Positions 44,101 through 52,932 are shown, counted from the stretch's first letter. The stretch: DNA of 64,000 bases from Saccharothrix sp. NRRL B-16314 (GCF_000716595.1 NZ_JNXC01000037.1:78977-142976), one strand, 5' to 3'. Numbers and translations are program-made. Notes: generated from the sequence alone by a model not told the origin.

Positions 44101-44876
44101 GACACACGTTGTCCTGGCTGGAGTTCGAGCTGTGCTGGGCTCACCTGAACCTGGGCGAGTACCCCACGATCCTGTCCATCCCTTCCCACGGTGCGACGCT
44201 GGACGAGCGCCGCACGTTGTTCGACGACGCGTGGCGTTCCCTGGAGGCGCGAGGACTGGCCGCGCGCGGCGAATTGGACGCCCGCCTCGCCGGCGCGTTG
44301 GCGTTGCTGTCACGCCCGGAACGCGAAGTCGACGCCCGGCTGCGGTTGGACGAAGGTCCACGGGTCCGCGCGATCGCCGCGACCCGGCGAGGGCATGCGG
44401 TATCGGCTGTGCTCACCGCTGACGTGCTGGCGTTGAGCCTGATCGACGAAAGCGCGCTCGCCGCGTCGGTGGTATCGCTGTTGCCTCCGCACCCGACACC
44501 TCGGTCACGATCGATCAGCCTCCTCTCCGCCGATCTGGAACGCGCGGCGGCGACGGCCGGTGAATCGGCCACCCGTCTGGAGAACGCGTTGCGGGACAAC
44601 GGCTTGTCGCGCCCTGACGCGCAGAAGGTCGCCTCGGTATTGGGTGGTGTGATACGGATGGGCCAGTTCGGCACCGCTGTGCGCCCCTCCGAGCGCGGCC
44701 GACCCGGGCCGAGGAAACGCGGACCGTACGCGGTGTCGTTCTACGACACACCGGAAGGGCGGTGGCAGTTCACCCGCCGGCCCTCAGGCGATGGGCGGGA
44801 GTGGTCCACCCTGAGCCCTGCCGACCCACAGCGGCTCGTTCACGCGGTGTCGAAGTTGTTGTCCCTGACCGCCTGA
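44097..44876 (+). CDS. EspG-like ESX secretion-associated chaperone (cassette B)
   Basis: The 259-residue protein is paralogous to the cassette A EspG-like protein: LSWLEFELCW, PSHGATLDERRTLF, ARGLAARGELDARLAGALALL, then a strand region (VRAIAATRRGHAV), RMGQFGTAVRP and FYDTPEGRWQFT. It is expected to bind the PPE-like protein encoded immediately upstream, to which it is coupled by a 4-bp overlap. Its 3' end overlaps the antisense 39-residue gene by 37 bp. Confidence 0.78.
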   Translation: MRHTLSWLEFELCWAHLNLGEYPTILSIPSHGATLDERRTLFDDAWRSLEARGLAARGELDARLAGALALLSRPEREVDARLRLDEGPRVRAIAATRRGHAVSAVLTADVLALSLIDESALAASVVSLLPPHPTPRSRSISLLSADLERAAATAGESATRLENALRDNGLSRPDAQKVASVLGGVIRMGQFGTAVRPSERGRPGPRKRGPYAVSFYDTPEGRWQFTRRPSGDGREWSTLSPADPQRLVHAVSKLLSLTA

Positions 44877-44959
44877 TCGGTTTCGACGGGCTCCTGATCG
44901 ACCTGGTTGGTCAGGAGTTCCGCCACCGTCATGTCCTCGACAGGCTTCTCGGGCGTCAT
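44840..44959 (-). CDS. Hypothetical 39-residue peptide
   Basis: This short acidic peptide (MTPEKPVEDMTVAELLTNQV, ending DNNFDTA) has its ATG overlapping the stop of the upstream minus-strand gene (ATGA), a strong sign that it is translated. It has no cysteines and no hydrophobic segment. It belongs to the minus-strand pair divergent from the frameshifted XRE gene. The function is unknown; it could be a small partner or antitoxin-like peptide. Confidence 0.5.
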   Translation of the reverse strand: MTPEKPVEDMTVAELLTNQVDQEPVETDQAVRDNNFDTA

Positions 44960-45255
44960 CGGGCCGCTCGCTCGATGCCGGCGACGTCGAGGATGTTGTC
45001 CTCGGTGATGCCGTCGAAGGGCAGCAACGCAAGCCGGAGATCGCTTCGCAGCGCGCACTCCGACGACCTGCACACGCTGCACTGCCCCGCCATGTCGAGC
45101 GGATGAGTGCCCAGGCACGTGGTCACCGCCCCGACCAGGCGATGCGTCTCCGCTCGCGCCATCTGCAACGACTTGCGGTCGGTGTTGTAGAGGACTCCGA
45201 CCAATACGGCCGCCAGGTGGTGCCGCAGCAACCGATCTTCGTAGGTGGTGTTCAC
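44956..45255 (-). CDS. Hypothetical protein divergent from XRE gene
   Basis: The reading from GTG 45255 gives 99 residues (TTYEDRLLRHHLAAVLVGVL, then DMAGQCSVCRSSECALRSDL, ending IERAAR). An ATG at 45327 would add 24 residues, and neither start has a clear ribosome binding site. Three closely spaced cysteines (CSVCRSSEC) may bind metal. Small cysteine-containing proteins of this kind often neighbour XRE-DUF397 pairs in Pseudonocardiaceae; no function is known. Confidence 0.55.
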   Translation of the reverse strand: MNTTYEDRLLRHHLAAVLVGVLYNTDRKSLQMARAETHRLVGAVTTCLGTHPLDMAGQCSVCRSSECALRSDLRLALLPFDGITEDNILDVAGIERAAR

Positions 45256-45379
45256 CCGACCGAGGCTCGCATTCGACCACCATTTCCGCAATGATTTGCA
45301 ACACCCCGAAAGGGCCACTCTACACATTCACACAAAACATACACCGAGATATTCTCGCACTGTGAAAAAAGGGGGGACG

Positions 45380-46221
45380 ATGTCGAAGCACCAGAACAGC
45401 GTCGTGACCAGGCGGATCGGGTTCGAACTCGAACGCCTTCGCCGGGCCGCCGGATACAACCTGCAAAGCGTCGCAGGGGCGCTGGGTGTGTCGATCAGCA
45501 CCCTGAGCCGCTTGGAGAACGGCAAGCGCGAACCGAATGCGAAGAGGTCGCCTCGATCCTGACCTTCCTCGGCGTCGTCGGACCCGAGCGCCACCGCCTG
45601 CTGGACGAAGCCCGGGGCAGCGGCCCAACAGGCCACATCGAAATTTCACCGATGCGGGGTCGGACCTACCGCGACTTCGAGATGCGGGCGACCAGGATCA
45701 CGAACTACGAGCTGGTGTTGGTGCCGGGCCTCGCCCGGACTCCGGACTACACCCGCGCGGCCCTCAACGCCCTGGTGTTCGATCAGGAGAAGGTCGACGT
45801 CGAGGCGCGCGTCGTGCAGCGCTCGGCACGTCAGAACATCCTGAACAGGCCGATACCACCGCAACTGAACTTGATCATTGCCGAGTCCGCGCTGCGTCTG
45901 CGCGTGTGCGCGCACAGCGTCATGGCCTCCCAACTCCACCACCTGATCACCCTCTCCAGCCGCCCGAAGGTGTCGATCCGTGTCATCCCTGCCGCGGTCG
46001 GCCTACACGCTGGATTGTCCGGCCAGTTCTCCATGCTCGACTTCCCGGACGCCTCCACCATCGTCCACATGGAGGACAGCGTGACCAGCTTGTTCGTTGA
46101 CGACTGCCGACAGGTGCAGCTCTATAGGCTCACCGTGGAGAAGCTCATGGCCGTGGCGCTGGATGAACGGAAGTCGGTTGATCTGATGGCATCCATCGCC
46201 CACGACCTCAACAGAGGATGA
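45380..46221 (+). pseudogene. XRE/DUF5753 regulator with frameshift
   Basis: The first frame (from ATG 45380, GGGGGG upstream) encodes the helix-turn-helix (RRIGFELERLRRAAGYNLQS, ISTLSRLENGKREPNA) and stops at 45562. The adjoining frame continues with EEVASILTFLGVVGPERHRL and then a full DUF5753 domain (TNYELVLVPGLARTPDYTRA, SIRVIPAAVGLHAGLSGQFS) to 46221. One missing base near 45538-45541 separates them. The complete gene would be ~281 residues, like the intact copy at 6919. It is followed by DUF397. Either a recent inactivation or a sequencing error. Confidence 0.8.
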
Positions 46222-46227
46222 GGCGAA

Positions 46228-46407
46228 GTGCGAACGACATCGCTTACGTGGCGGACGAGCAGCTACACCAGCAACGAGAACTGCGTCGAAGTCGCGTTCG
46301 GGCCGCAGGTGGTCGGCATCCGGGACTCGAAATGCCAGGACGGCAACCATCTGTGGATCACTCCCCGAGCCTTCGTCGCGTTGACGAACCGTGTCAGAGC
46401 CTCCTGA
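46228..46407 (+). CDS. DUF397 domain protein
   Basis: The 59-residue reading from GTG 46228 contains the DUF397 pattern: LTWRTSSYTSNENCVEVAFG, VVGIRDSKCQDGNHLWITP and AFVALTNRV. It follows the frameshifted XRE/DUF5753 gene by 6 nt, repeating the pair seen at 6.9-8.0 kb. It is a small soluble partner protein; if the XRE gene is truly broken this copy may be without function. Confidence 0.78.
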   Translation: MRTTSLTWRTSSYTSNENCVEVAFGPQVVGIRDSKCQDGNHLWITPRAFVALTNRVRAS

Positions 46408-46530
46408 TCGCACCGACGGCGGCGAGGGAGCCGAACACTCATGGTCGTGAGCCGTACCCAGTGACAGCACGAAGATCGAGACCTAAGGTCAACCCCACAC
46501 GATCAGGTGACGACAGGTGGGGAACCGTCC

Positions 46531-47556
46531 ATGACGCTCGCTCTTCTTGCACCATGCTACGGCAACCCCGACACCAGGAAGCGCTTCCACGAAACGCTCG
46601 TTGGTTCCATCGCCTTTACACAGGAGCCATACCGCTCACTCCTGTCCGCGGCCGATCTGGCCCGGCTGGAAGAGTTGCACCCTTCCGGTGAGGCGCGCTT
46701 CTGGGGTGCGATCCCCCGTCACGACAGGCCCATGGAACGACTACGAGCCGGCGGCGTCGTGCTGTTCGTCGGCGAGAAGAAGATCAAGGCCACCGGGGAG
46801 ATCGGACACCTGTTCCGCAACGAACCCTTGGCCGACCTTCTCTGGAACCAACACGCCAACGATTCGAGCTTCACTAACGTGTACAGCGTTCTCAACGTCC
46901 GGATCACCGATTACCCGATCACCGACCTCTGGGGCATCGACGGATTCAACACCGGTGACTACGTGTACGGGCAACGCGTCGTCGAGGAACCCCGATCGTC
47001 ACGCCTGATCAGCGCATTCGGCATCAGCCCGGGCACCGTGGAAGCGGAACTGAGCGCCAGGCTGAACGCCACCGCCGACCTGGTTGGTCTGGACACCCGC
47101 GTGATCCCCGTCGAACGAACCCACGTGGACGTAGTCTGGCACCGGATCGCGGAGCGGCAAACCGCGTACGAGCGGGTCGAGGCTCGGTTGGTCGCCCACT
47201 ACCGGGCTTTCCGCTCCGACGTCGAGATGCATAGCTTCGTCACGCCGAGTGGCAAGCGGGCCGATCTGTTCTACCGCGACGACGCAGACGTCGTGGTGAT
47301 CGAGGCAAAGAGTCTGGCCACCCACGCAAAGGTGAGGGAGGCTGTCGCTCAACTGCTCGACTACGCGGTGGACAGCCCAGAGCCGGTTACTCGGCTGGTG
47401 GCTCTCTTTCCCGAGCGCCCCGGCACCGACGGCCTCGCTCTGCTGCACCGGTTAGGGATCGACTGCGTCTACCGAACCGCCGATGGCCTGTTCACCGCGG
47501 AAGACGCGCCCAACGATCGCCGCCGGTACATGCGTCTGGTCTGGCACTGCCGCTGA
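46531..47556 (+). CDS. Putative nuclease: EVE/PUA-like N-terminal domain plus PD-(D/E)XK
   Basis: This 341-residue protein has not been described to my knowledge. The first ~130 residues (ARFWGAIPRHDRPMERLRAG, VVLFVGEKKIKATGEIGHLF, ADLLW) read like a PUA/EVE-type barrel, a fold that recognises modified bases. The C-terminal ~130 residues contain a PD-(D/E)XK nuclease core: RADLFYRDD, then ADVVVIEAKS, with Asp and Glu-x-Lys. Residues 215-240 are helical. A modification-dependent restriction nuclease is a reasonable inference. It sits in a cluster with helicase genes. Confidence 0.6.
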   Translation: MTLALLAPCYGNPDTRKRFHETLVGSIAFTQEPYRSLLSAADLARLEELHPSGEARFWGAIPRHDRPMERLRAGGVVLFVGEKKIKATGEIGHLFRNEPLADLLWNQHANDSSFTNVYSVLNVRITDYPITDLWGIDGFNTGDYVYGQRVVEEPRSSRLISAFGISPGTVEAELSARLNATADLVGLDTRVIPVERTHVDVVWHRIAERQTAYERVEARLVAHYRAFRSDVEMHSFVTPSGKRADLFYRDDADVVVIEAKSLATHAKVREAVAQLLDYAVDSPEPVTRLVALFPERPGTDGLALLHRLGIDCVYRTADGLFTAEDAPNDRRRYMRLVWHCR

Positions 47557-47592
47557 ACAGGGCCGTCGCTCTCGAAGCGCCCGAAGCGCTGT

Positions 47593-47685
47593 TCCGCCTT
47601 TGGGACCGATGAACAGCATGTCGCCGTCCCGATCGAGGAAACCGTTGTCCACGAGGTAGCGCAGGATCGGCTCGGCAGTGCGGTC
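47593..47685 (-). pseudogene. Inverted fragment of a DEAD/DEAH helicase gene
   Basis: The minus strand encodes RTAEPILRYLVDNGFLDRDG and MLFIGPKG, which in intact actinobacterial Lhr-like DEAD/DEAH helicases stands directly before a segment now on the plus strand at 47.94 kb. The homology ends at both sides. The orientation change points to an inversion within a helicase gene. Confidence 0.55.
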
Positions 47686-47924
47686 GAACGGTGCCACCCA
47701 AGCCAATCCTCTGCCCACAGCCGGCCGCCTATCCTGCCTGCCGATGCTTTCGAGACGTTGCCGGAAAGGCACCACCGAGCGGGGCTCGTTGACCTGGATG
47801 ACCCGGTCCAGGTCGCCTACGTCGACCCCAACTCCAACGTGCTCGTGGAGACGATCACGCAGTCGCAGGCCTCGGCGAAGGCCCGCTCCGCGCGCCGTTT
47901 CTTGTCAACCGAAGAAGGCAACGC

Positions 47925-48353
47925 GTGGGACAGGGACGTGAGGCCCGCAGGCACTTCAGGGACATGACCGAGATGTTCACCGCACCGCTGCAGTTCCCCG
48001 TCCTGCACGGCCGGTGCGCGATTGGGCGCCCGGATCCGGCTCTGCTGACGGAGAAGATCGAAGGCTATCGCCTGCTGCTGTCGGGCGGGCGCAGCTGGAA
48101 AGTCGGCTGGATCGGCTGGAAGCGTCGCCGCTGCTTCGTGGAGGAGGCAACCGGTGGGGGCAAGGCCCGCTGGCACACCCCCGGGCTGGGTGGCGCCTCC
48201 CCGGAGCTGAGCCGCGCCGTCCGGGATGTGCTGCTGGGCAGCGACCCTCCGCGCCCCTCCGGTGAAGCTGGGCGGACGTGGACCGGTCACAGGGCCAACG
48301 CCACGCCCGCCTCGGCGCTGTCCGACCTGACTGACGCCAGACAACGCGTGTAG
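47925..48353 (+). pseudogene. C-terminal remnant of a DEAD/DEAH helicase gene
   Basis: This 142-codon frame matches the end of Lhr-like helicases: ARRHFRDMTEMFTAPLQFPV, LHGRCAIGRPDPALLTEKIE, WKVGWIGWKRRRCFVEEA, GGGKARWHTP and SRAVRDVLLGSDPP. The motor domains are absent. Homology seems to be lost after the GSDPP segment. Between this and the inverted fragment, 47700-47930 encodes only a short unidentified frame (VDLDDPVQVAYVDPNSNVLV). The helicase is not functional here. Confidence 0.6.
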
Positions 48354-48780
48354 GACCCGTCGATCCGACTCCGTTCGGACATCATCGTTGAGATGTGGCG
48401 ATCCTCGCGGTCCGACGCGGCCGATCGGCTGTGCCTACCGGAGCCGAGCCGCTTCGTCGTCACTGGCTCAGGGTGCACCCCCGTCCTTCACCCTGATCGG
48501 CTGTAAGGGTGGCACGTCGAAGCGGACGTGGGCACGGACGAAGAACGCGGCGAAGTGCTGAGCAAGATCAAGTGCAAGTGGAAGTCGGCTGATCGGGTGG
48601 CGACTTCCAACCTCGGTCGACGACGAAATCGGGTAATCGGAACGATGCGGTTCCTGTCGGTGCGCCAACCGGCGTGCCCGCGCGCTAACCTCTCCCCTGC
48701 GGCCCGCCGGGCACCGGGTTGATCCCGTCGTTGCCCCCACCCGCACGTGTATTCCGCGTGCTCAGGTGGGGGATCAACCG
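48354..48780. other. Gene-free stretch
   Basis: No convincing gene, strong hairpin or repeat was seen in these 427 bp between the helicase remnant and the DUF2075 gene. Short frames here lack coding character. The promoter of the DUF2075 gene should lie in its second half. Confidence 0.5.
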
Positions 48781-50667
48781 GTGGCTCTTGTGCGCCGCAA
48801 TGCGCAGAACTTGCTCGACATGGCCGATCGGCTGCATACCGTGCTGGAGGAACAGGCCCGCATTCAGTTCGAGTCGGGCGTCGGCAGGGCCGAGGTGCGG
48901 TCGTGGCAGAACAGCCTGCCCGCGTTCCTGACCGACGTGGTCGAGGCCGGCCTCGGGCACGTCGAAGTGCTGCTGGAGCACAAACTCCCGCACAGCCCGA
49001 AACGGGTCGACGTGATCCTGTGCGGCACACATCCGCGACACGGGACGCCGTCCTACGTGCTGGTGGAGCTGAAACAGTGGTCGCGTGCCGAACTCTTGGA
49101 TGGTGACCTGGTGCAGGTGCCGCAGTACGCGGAGCCGGTGTTGCACCCCGTGGAGCAGGTACGCCGGTACTGCGAGTACCTGATCGACTCGACGCCCTCG
49201 CTGGCCGAACAGCCCGGCTCGGTCCACGGCCTCGCGTACCTGCACAACGCGCTGGAGTCCGGTGTCTGGGGATTGACCCGGTACGAGATGGACGACCACG
49301 GCCGCCTCTTCACGATGGACACCCGGACGCGGATGACCGACCGCCTCAAGTCACTGCTCGACCCCGACCCTGCGACCAGGGACGCGGCCGGCCGAGCCGC
49401 CGAGGACCTGCTGAACGCGAGGCACGGCCCGTCGAAGCCGCTGCTCGAACTGGCTGCTCGGGAGATCCAGGTACGCGAGCAGTTCGTGCTGATCGACGAG
49501 CAACAGGTCGCCTACAGCTCCGTCATGCAGGCTGTCGAACGCGCGCGGACCAATCGGACGCAGACCGTGGTGATCGTGCTCGGTGGTCCGGGCTCGGGCA
49601 AGAGCGTCATCGCGCTGAGCCTGCTCGGCGAGCTGGCACGGTTGAACCGCCGGGTCTTCCACGCCACCGGCTCCAGCGCGTTCACGAACACGATGCGCAA
49701 GGTCGCCGGCAAAGGCGCGCCCCGGGTGCGAAGCATGTTCAAGTACTTCAACGACTTCATGGATGCCGAGCCACGCGGCTTGGACGTGTTGATCTGCGAC
49801 GAGGCGCACCGCGTTCGCGAGACCAGCGTCAACCGGTACACCAAGGCCGAAGCACGGCAACGGGCACGCCGCCAGGTGACCGAGTTGATCGACGCGGCGT
49901 CGGTGCCGGTCTTCCTGTTGGACGAGCACCAGGTGGTCCGTCCCGGTGAGATGGGCTCGGAGCAGGAGATCGCGGACGCGGCCCTCGCGCTCGGGTGCAA
50001 GGTGGAGATCGTGCACCTGGCGGGCCAGTACCGGTGTGGCGGCTCGGAGTTCTTCGACGCGTGGGGAGCAGGTCTGCTGGACATCGGCCGACGCCCGGCG
50101 ACCGCCTGGTCGGACATCGTGACGCGCGACGACGAGGACTTCGTCGTGCGCGCCGCCTCCACGCCGGCCGAGGTCGAGGATTGGCTGCTGGCACAGCAGG
50201 CGCGGTTCGGCGGCACAGCGCGCGTCGCCGCCGGGTACTGCTGGAAGTGGAGCGACCCGACCACGGTGAACGACACAAAGGTCCTCGTGCCGGACGTTCA
50301 GATCGGCGAGTGGCGTCGCCCGTGGAACGCGAAGGCGGACAAACGGGTCCCCGGCGTACCCGAATCGCACTACTGGGCGAGCGACGAGCGTGGCTTCGGC
50401 CAGGTCGGTTGCGTGTACACGGCGCAGGGCTTCGAGTACGACTGGGCGGGCGTGATCTTCGGTCCCGACTTCGTCCGGCGGGATGACCGCTGGGTGGCTC
50501 GTCGTGAGTGCTCCCACGACCCGGCGGTGAAGAAGGCCAAGAACGCGAACTTCCACGACTTGATCAGGAACACCTACAAGGTGCTGCTCACTCGCGGGAT
50601 GCGTGGTGTCTGCGTCTACTCGACCGACCCGGAGACTCAGGAATACCTGGAGAAGATGGCGGCCTGA
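48781..50667 (+). CDS. DUF2075 helicase-like protein with N-terminal nuclease motif
   Basis: The 628-residue protein has an N-terminal ~130-residue region with a PD-(D/E)XK-like core (KRVDVILCG, then YVLVELKQW). From ~residue 250 there is a DUF2075/Schlafen-type P-loop ATPase: Walker A VLGGPGSGKSVIALSLL, VLICDEAHRVRE, VFLLDEHQVVRPGE, HLAGQYRCGGSEFF, VYTAQGFEYDWAGVIFG and LLTRGMRGVCVY. GTG 48781 has AGGTGGGGGA upstream. Such nuclease-helicase proteins are frequent in defence islands; function is inferred. It lies in the accessory region with other nucleases and helicase remains. Confidence 0.8.
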   Translation: MALVRRNAQNLLDMADRLHTVLEEQARIQFESGVGRAEVRSWQNSLPAFLTDVVEAGLGHVEVLLEHKLPHSPKRVDVILCGTHPRHGTPSYVLVELKQWSRAELLDGDLVQVPQYAEPVLHPVEQVRRYCEYLIDSTPSLAEQPGSVHGLAYLHNALESGVWGLTRYEMDDHGRLFTMDTRTRMTDRLKSLLDPDPATRDAAGRAAEDLLNARHGPSKPLLELAAREIQVREQFVLIDEQQVAYSSVMQAVERARTNRTQTVVIVLGGPGSGKSVIALSLLGELARLNRRVFHATGSSAFTNTMRKVAGKGAPRVRSMFKYFNDFMDAEPRGLDVLICDEAHRVRETSVNRYTKAEARQRARRQVTELIDAASVPVFLLDEHQVVRPGEMGSEQEIADAALALGCKVEIVHLAGQYRCGGSEFFDAWGAGLLDIGRRPATAWSDIVTRDDEDFVVRAASTPAEVEDWLLAQQARFGGTARVAAGYCWKWSDPTTVNDTKVLVPDVQIGEWRRPWNAKADKRVPGVPESHYWASDERGFGQVGCVYTAQGFEYDWAGVIFGPDFVRRDDRWVARRECSHDPAVKKAKNANFHDLIRNTYKVLLTRGMRGVCVYSTDPETQEYLEKMAA

Positions 50668-50858
50668 TCGCCGCCGACCTGCGCCCGCCAGGTCAGGTCG
50701 GCGCTCTGCAGCACGAGTTCGCCCCGGTGCGGTGCCTCAGCCGACGTTGTCCGGCTGACGTTGCCGGGCCGACGCACCGCGCAAACGTTCACGCGCGCGG
50801 GCTGGGTGGTGTCTCTGCGCGTCCGGGCCGTTGGTGCACGCGAGTGCTTTCACCGCGC

Positions 50859-50953
50859 AGGCGGGTGAGGGGTGCTCACAACGGTTTGGCACACCCGATC
50901 TTGGGGGCATGACCTCACATCGGCGAAGAGCACGCGCCCGGCCGCGGCCGGAT
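50859..50953 (+). repeat. Promoter/start region duplicated at 41.1 kb
   Basis: This is the presumed parent of the diverged copy at 41114-41209. It covers about 50 bp upstream of the start codon and the first codons of the 50909 gene. Confidence 0.7.
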
Positions 50954-51358
50954 CCTGTGCGGTTGGACGAGTTGGCGGCATTCCTGCGCGCGGACCGGGA
51001 TTGGCGGGACGAGGTGGGCCGGCGGCTGGTGGCGAAGCTCGACCAACGGCTGCTGCGATCGGCACGGGCGTGCGGTTGCCGGCCGATCGCGCACGTCGCG
51101 GAGCAGCTGGACAGCCAGGCGTGCGTCGACCTCGGTCCCGGAGCGCCCTACCAGCTCGCGAAAGCGGTCTACGGGCACGTCCGGCTGAGGGGAGCGGCAC
51201 GGTTGCGGCAGACGGCGCGCAGCCTGCGGGTGCTCGGGGTTTACCTGTGCGGCAACGACTTGGCGCACTGCCCGTGCACCGAGGCGTTGGCCCGCGACCC
51301 CCAACAGGCACAGGTGGAGCGGGTGGTGACGGGGGCGTTGGACGGCGCGGGGTTCTAG
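50909..51358 (+). CDS. Hypothetical protein
   Basis: The 149-residue protein opens with an Arg/Pro-rich run (MTSHRRRARARPRPDPVRL), then a helical body (LDELAAFLRADRDWRDEV, LAKAVYGHVRLRGAARLRQT) and a Cys-containing part (ACGC, YLCGN, CPC). It is not recognised. Its 5' region is shared with the truncated copy at 41.1 kb. The ATG at 50909 follows GGGGG. Basic and cysteine-rich features would suit a nucleic-acid-binding role, which is only a guess. Confidence 0.55.
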   Translation: MTSHRRRARARPRPDPVRLDELAAFLRADRDWRDEVGRRLVAKLDQRLLRSARACGCRPIAHVAEQLDSQACVDLGPGAPYQLAKAVYGHVRLRGAARLRQTARSLRVLGVYLCGNDLAHCPCTEALARDPQQAQVERVVTGALDGAGF

Positions 51359-51373
51359 GGCTCGCCGAGCGAG

Positions 51374-52147
51374 GTGACCAAGAACGTTTCGGAGGTCACC
51401 CGGACGGGCACTTTCGTCACCGTGGGTATCAAAATCGGCACATCGGGCTGGCTCTATCCCGAGTGGCGCTGCGATTTCTACCCTCGCGGGTTACAGCAAC
51501 GCCTCGAACTGCAGTTCCTGTCCCGACGGCTCGACACGGTGGAGATCAACGGTTCGTTCTACGGGCTCCGCAAGCCGACGGACTACAAGTCGTGGTTCGA
51601 GCGCACACCCGACGACTTCGTGTTCGCCGTGAAGGGGCACCGCGAGATCACCCACACCAAGCGATTACGCGACGTTCGCGAGGACCTGTCCGACTTCTTC
51701 GCCTCCGGTGTCCTCGACCTGGGCCACAAGCTCGGCCCGATCCTGTGGCAGCTGCCGCCGAACCTCCCGTGGCGACCCGACAGGCTGGCGGCGTTCCTGG
51801 AGCTGTTACCCGGCCCGCCCGTGCGGCACGCGCTGGAGATCCGGCACCCCGGCTGGGACAACCCCGACCTGGTGGACCAGCTGACGTCGGCCGGGGTTGC
51901 CCTCGTGGTCGCCGAGTCCGCGGGCCGGTGGCCGCAACCGACGTCCCTCACCACCGACTTCGTCTACGTGCGGCTGCACGGCGACCACGAGTTGTACGTC
52001 AGCGAGTACTCCGACCAGGCCCTCGACCGCTGGGCCGCGGAGATCCGCGAGTGGTCGGTCGACCGGGATGTGTTCGTGTACTTCGACAACACCATGCGCG
52101 GCGCGGCGCCGCACGACGCTGTCGCGCTGGCGTCACGGCTCAACTGA
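51374..52147 (+). CDS. DUF72 family protein (1)
   Basis: The 257-residue TIM-barrel-like DUF72 protein shows the family motifs: IKIGTSGWLYPEWR, VEINGSFYGLRKP, FVFAVKGHREITHTKRLRD, LGPILWQLPPNLP, HALEIRHPGW, DFVYVRLHGDHELYVSEYS and VYFDNTMRGAAPHDA. The function of the family is unknown. The GTG at 51374 overlaps GCGAGG poorly; GTG 51422 is an alternative start. A longer paralogue lies at 55655. The 3' end overlaps the convergent N-acetyltransferase gene by 8 bp. Confidence 0.88.
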   Translation: MTKNVSEVTRTGTFVTVGIKIGTSGWLYPEWRCDFYPRGLQQRLELQFLSRRLDTVEINGSFYGLRKPTDYKSWFERTPDDFVFAVKGHREITHTKRLRDVREDLSDFFASGVLDLGHKLGPILWQLPPNLPWRPDRLAAFLELLPGPPVRHALEIRHPGWDNPDLVDQLTSAGVALVVAESAGRWPQPTSLTTDFVYVRLHGDHELYVSEYSDQALDRWAAEIREWSVDRDVFVYFDNTMRGAAPHDAVALASRLN

Positions 52148-52883
52148 GCCGGGGCACGCGGTCCAGCACGACGCCGAAGTGCTTGGCGTAGGCGACGAGC
52201 AGCGCGTCGTCGTCCAACTCCTCGGCCACCTTCTCGTCGCCCGTCGTGGTGATCAGCTTGTTGCCCGCGATGGTGATCCGCCCGGTCGACGTGGGCAGCG
52301 AGCACGTCGCGCCGCGCAGGAACGGCGAGACCGGCGACGTCTGCTGGTACCAGCACGTCGCGCGGAACTCCTCCAACGCGCGCGGACGCAGTTCGAGGCG
52401 GTACTGGGGGACGTCGTCGCAGAGCACGTCCACGTCACCCTCCGGCGTGTCGACCAGCCGGAACACCCCGGCGGGATCGTGCTGCGCCTCCCGGCTGACG
52501 ATGTCCAACGGTCGCAGGGTGAACCGGCCGAAGCCGACGTCCACCAGCAGATCACCCACGCGCAACGCCAAGTGGTCGAACGGCGGGCCGTAGGCGCCGT
52601 CGTTGAACACCTTGGCGGACAACAGCTGCACGTCGTGGCCCAGCGCGGTGAGCAACGCCGCGAACGCCCCGTTGAGCTCGTAGCAGAAACCGCCGCGCCG
52701 CCGGTTGACGATCTTGTCCACGAGCAGGTCCTCGTCGAGCACGATCGGCTCGCCGAGGTGGATGCTCAGGTTCTCGAACGGAACGGCGGCGAGGTGCAGC
52801 TCGTGCAGCTCGGTGAGGGTGCTGGTGCGCGTGGCACCGATCCGGGTCAGGTAGGCGTCGAGTGTCCGGTCGTCCATGTCCAC
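52140..52883 (-). CDS. Arylamine N-acetyltransferase
   Basis: The ~247-residue cytosolic enzyme transfers acetyl from acetyl-CoA to arylamines and hydrazines. The catalytic triad is clear: Cys in RRRGGFCYELN, His in FDHLALRV and Asp in LLVDVGFG. It begins DDRTLDAYLTRIG, as NAT proteins do, and keeps the NAT length. GTG 52883 has GGAGGG 8 nt upstream; ATG 52877 is an alternative. It is divergent from the large membrane protein at 53113. Confidence 0.92.
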   Translation of the reverse strand: MDMDDRTLDAYLTRIGATRTSTLTELHELHLAAVPFENLSIHLGEPIVLDEDLLVDKIVNRRRGGFCYELNGAFAALLTALGHDVQLLSAKVFNDGAYGPPFDHLALRVGDLLVDVGFGRFTLRPLDIVSREAQHDPAGVFRLVDTPEGDVDVLCDDVPQYRLELRPRALEEFRATCWYQQTSPVSPFLRGATCSLPTSTGRITIAGNKLITTTGDEKVAEELDDDALLVAYAKHFGVVLDRVPRLS

Positions 52884-52932
52884 AACTTGCACCCTCCAGT
52901 GCTGTGGAGGTCAAGTCCCCCGCCACCGTTCC

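Noticed and set aside
47758..47967. 69-codon plus-strand frame (VDLDDPVQVAYVDPNSNVL) between helicase pieces
   Set aside because: It looks partly protein-like but matches nothing I recognise and lies at a rearrangement junction; not annotated as a gene.
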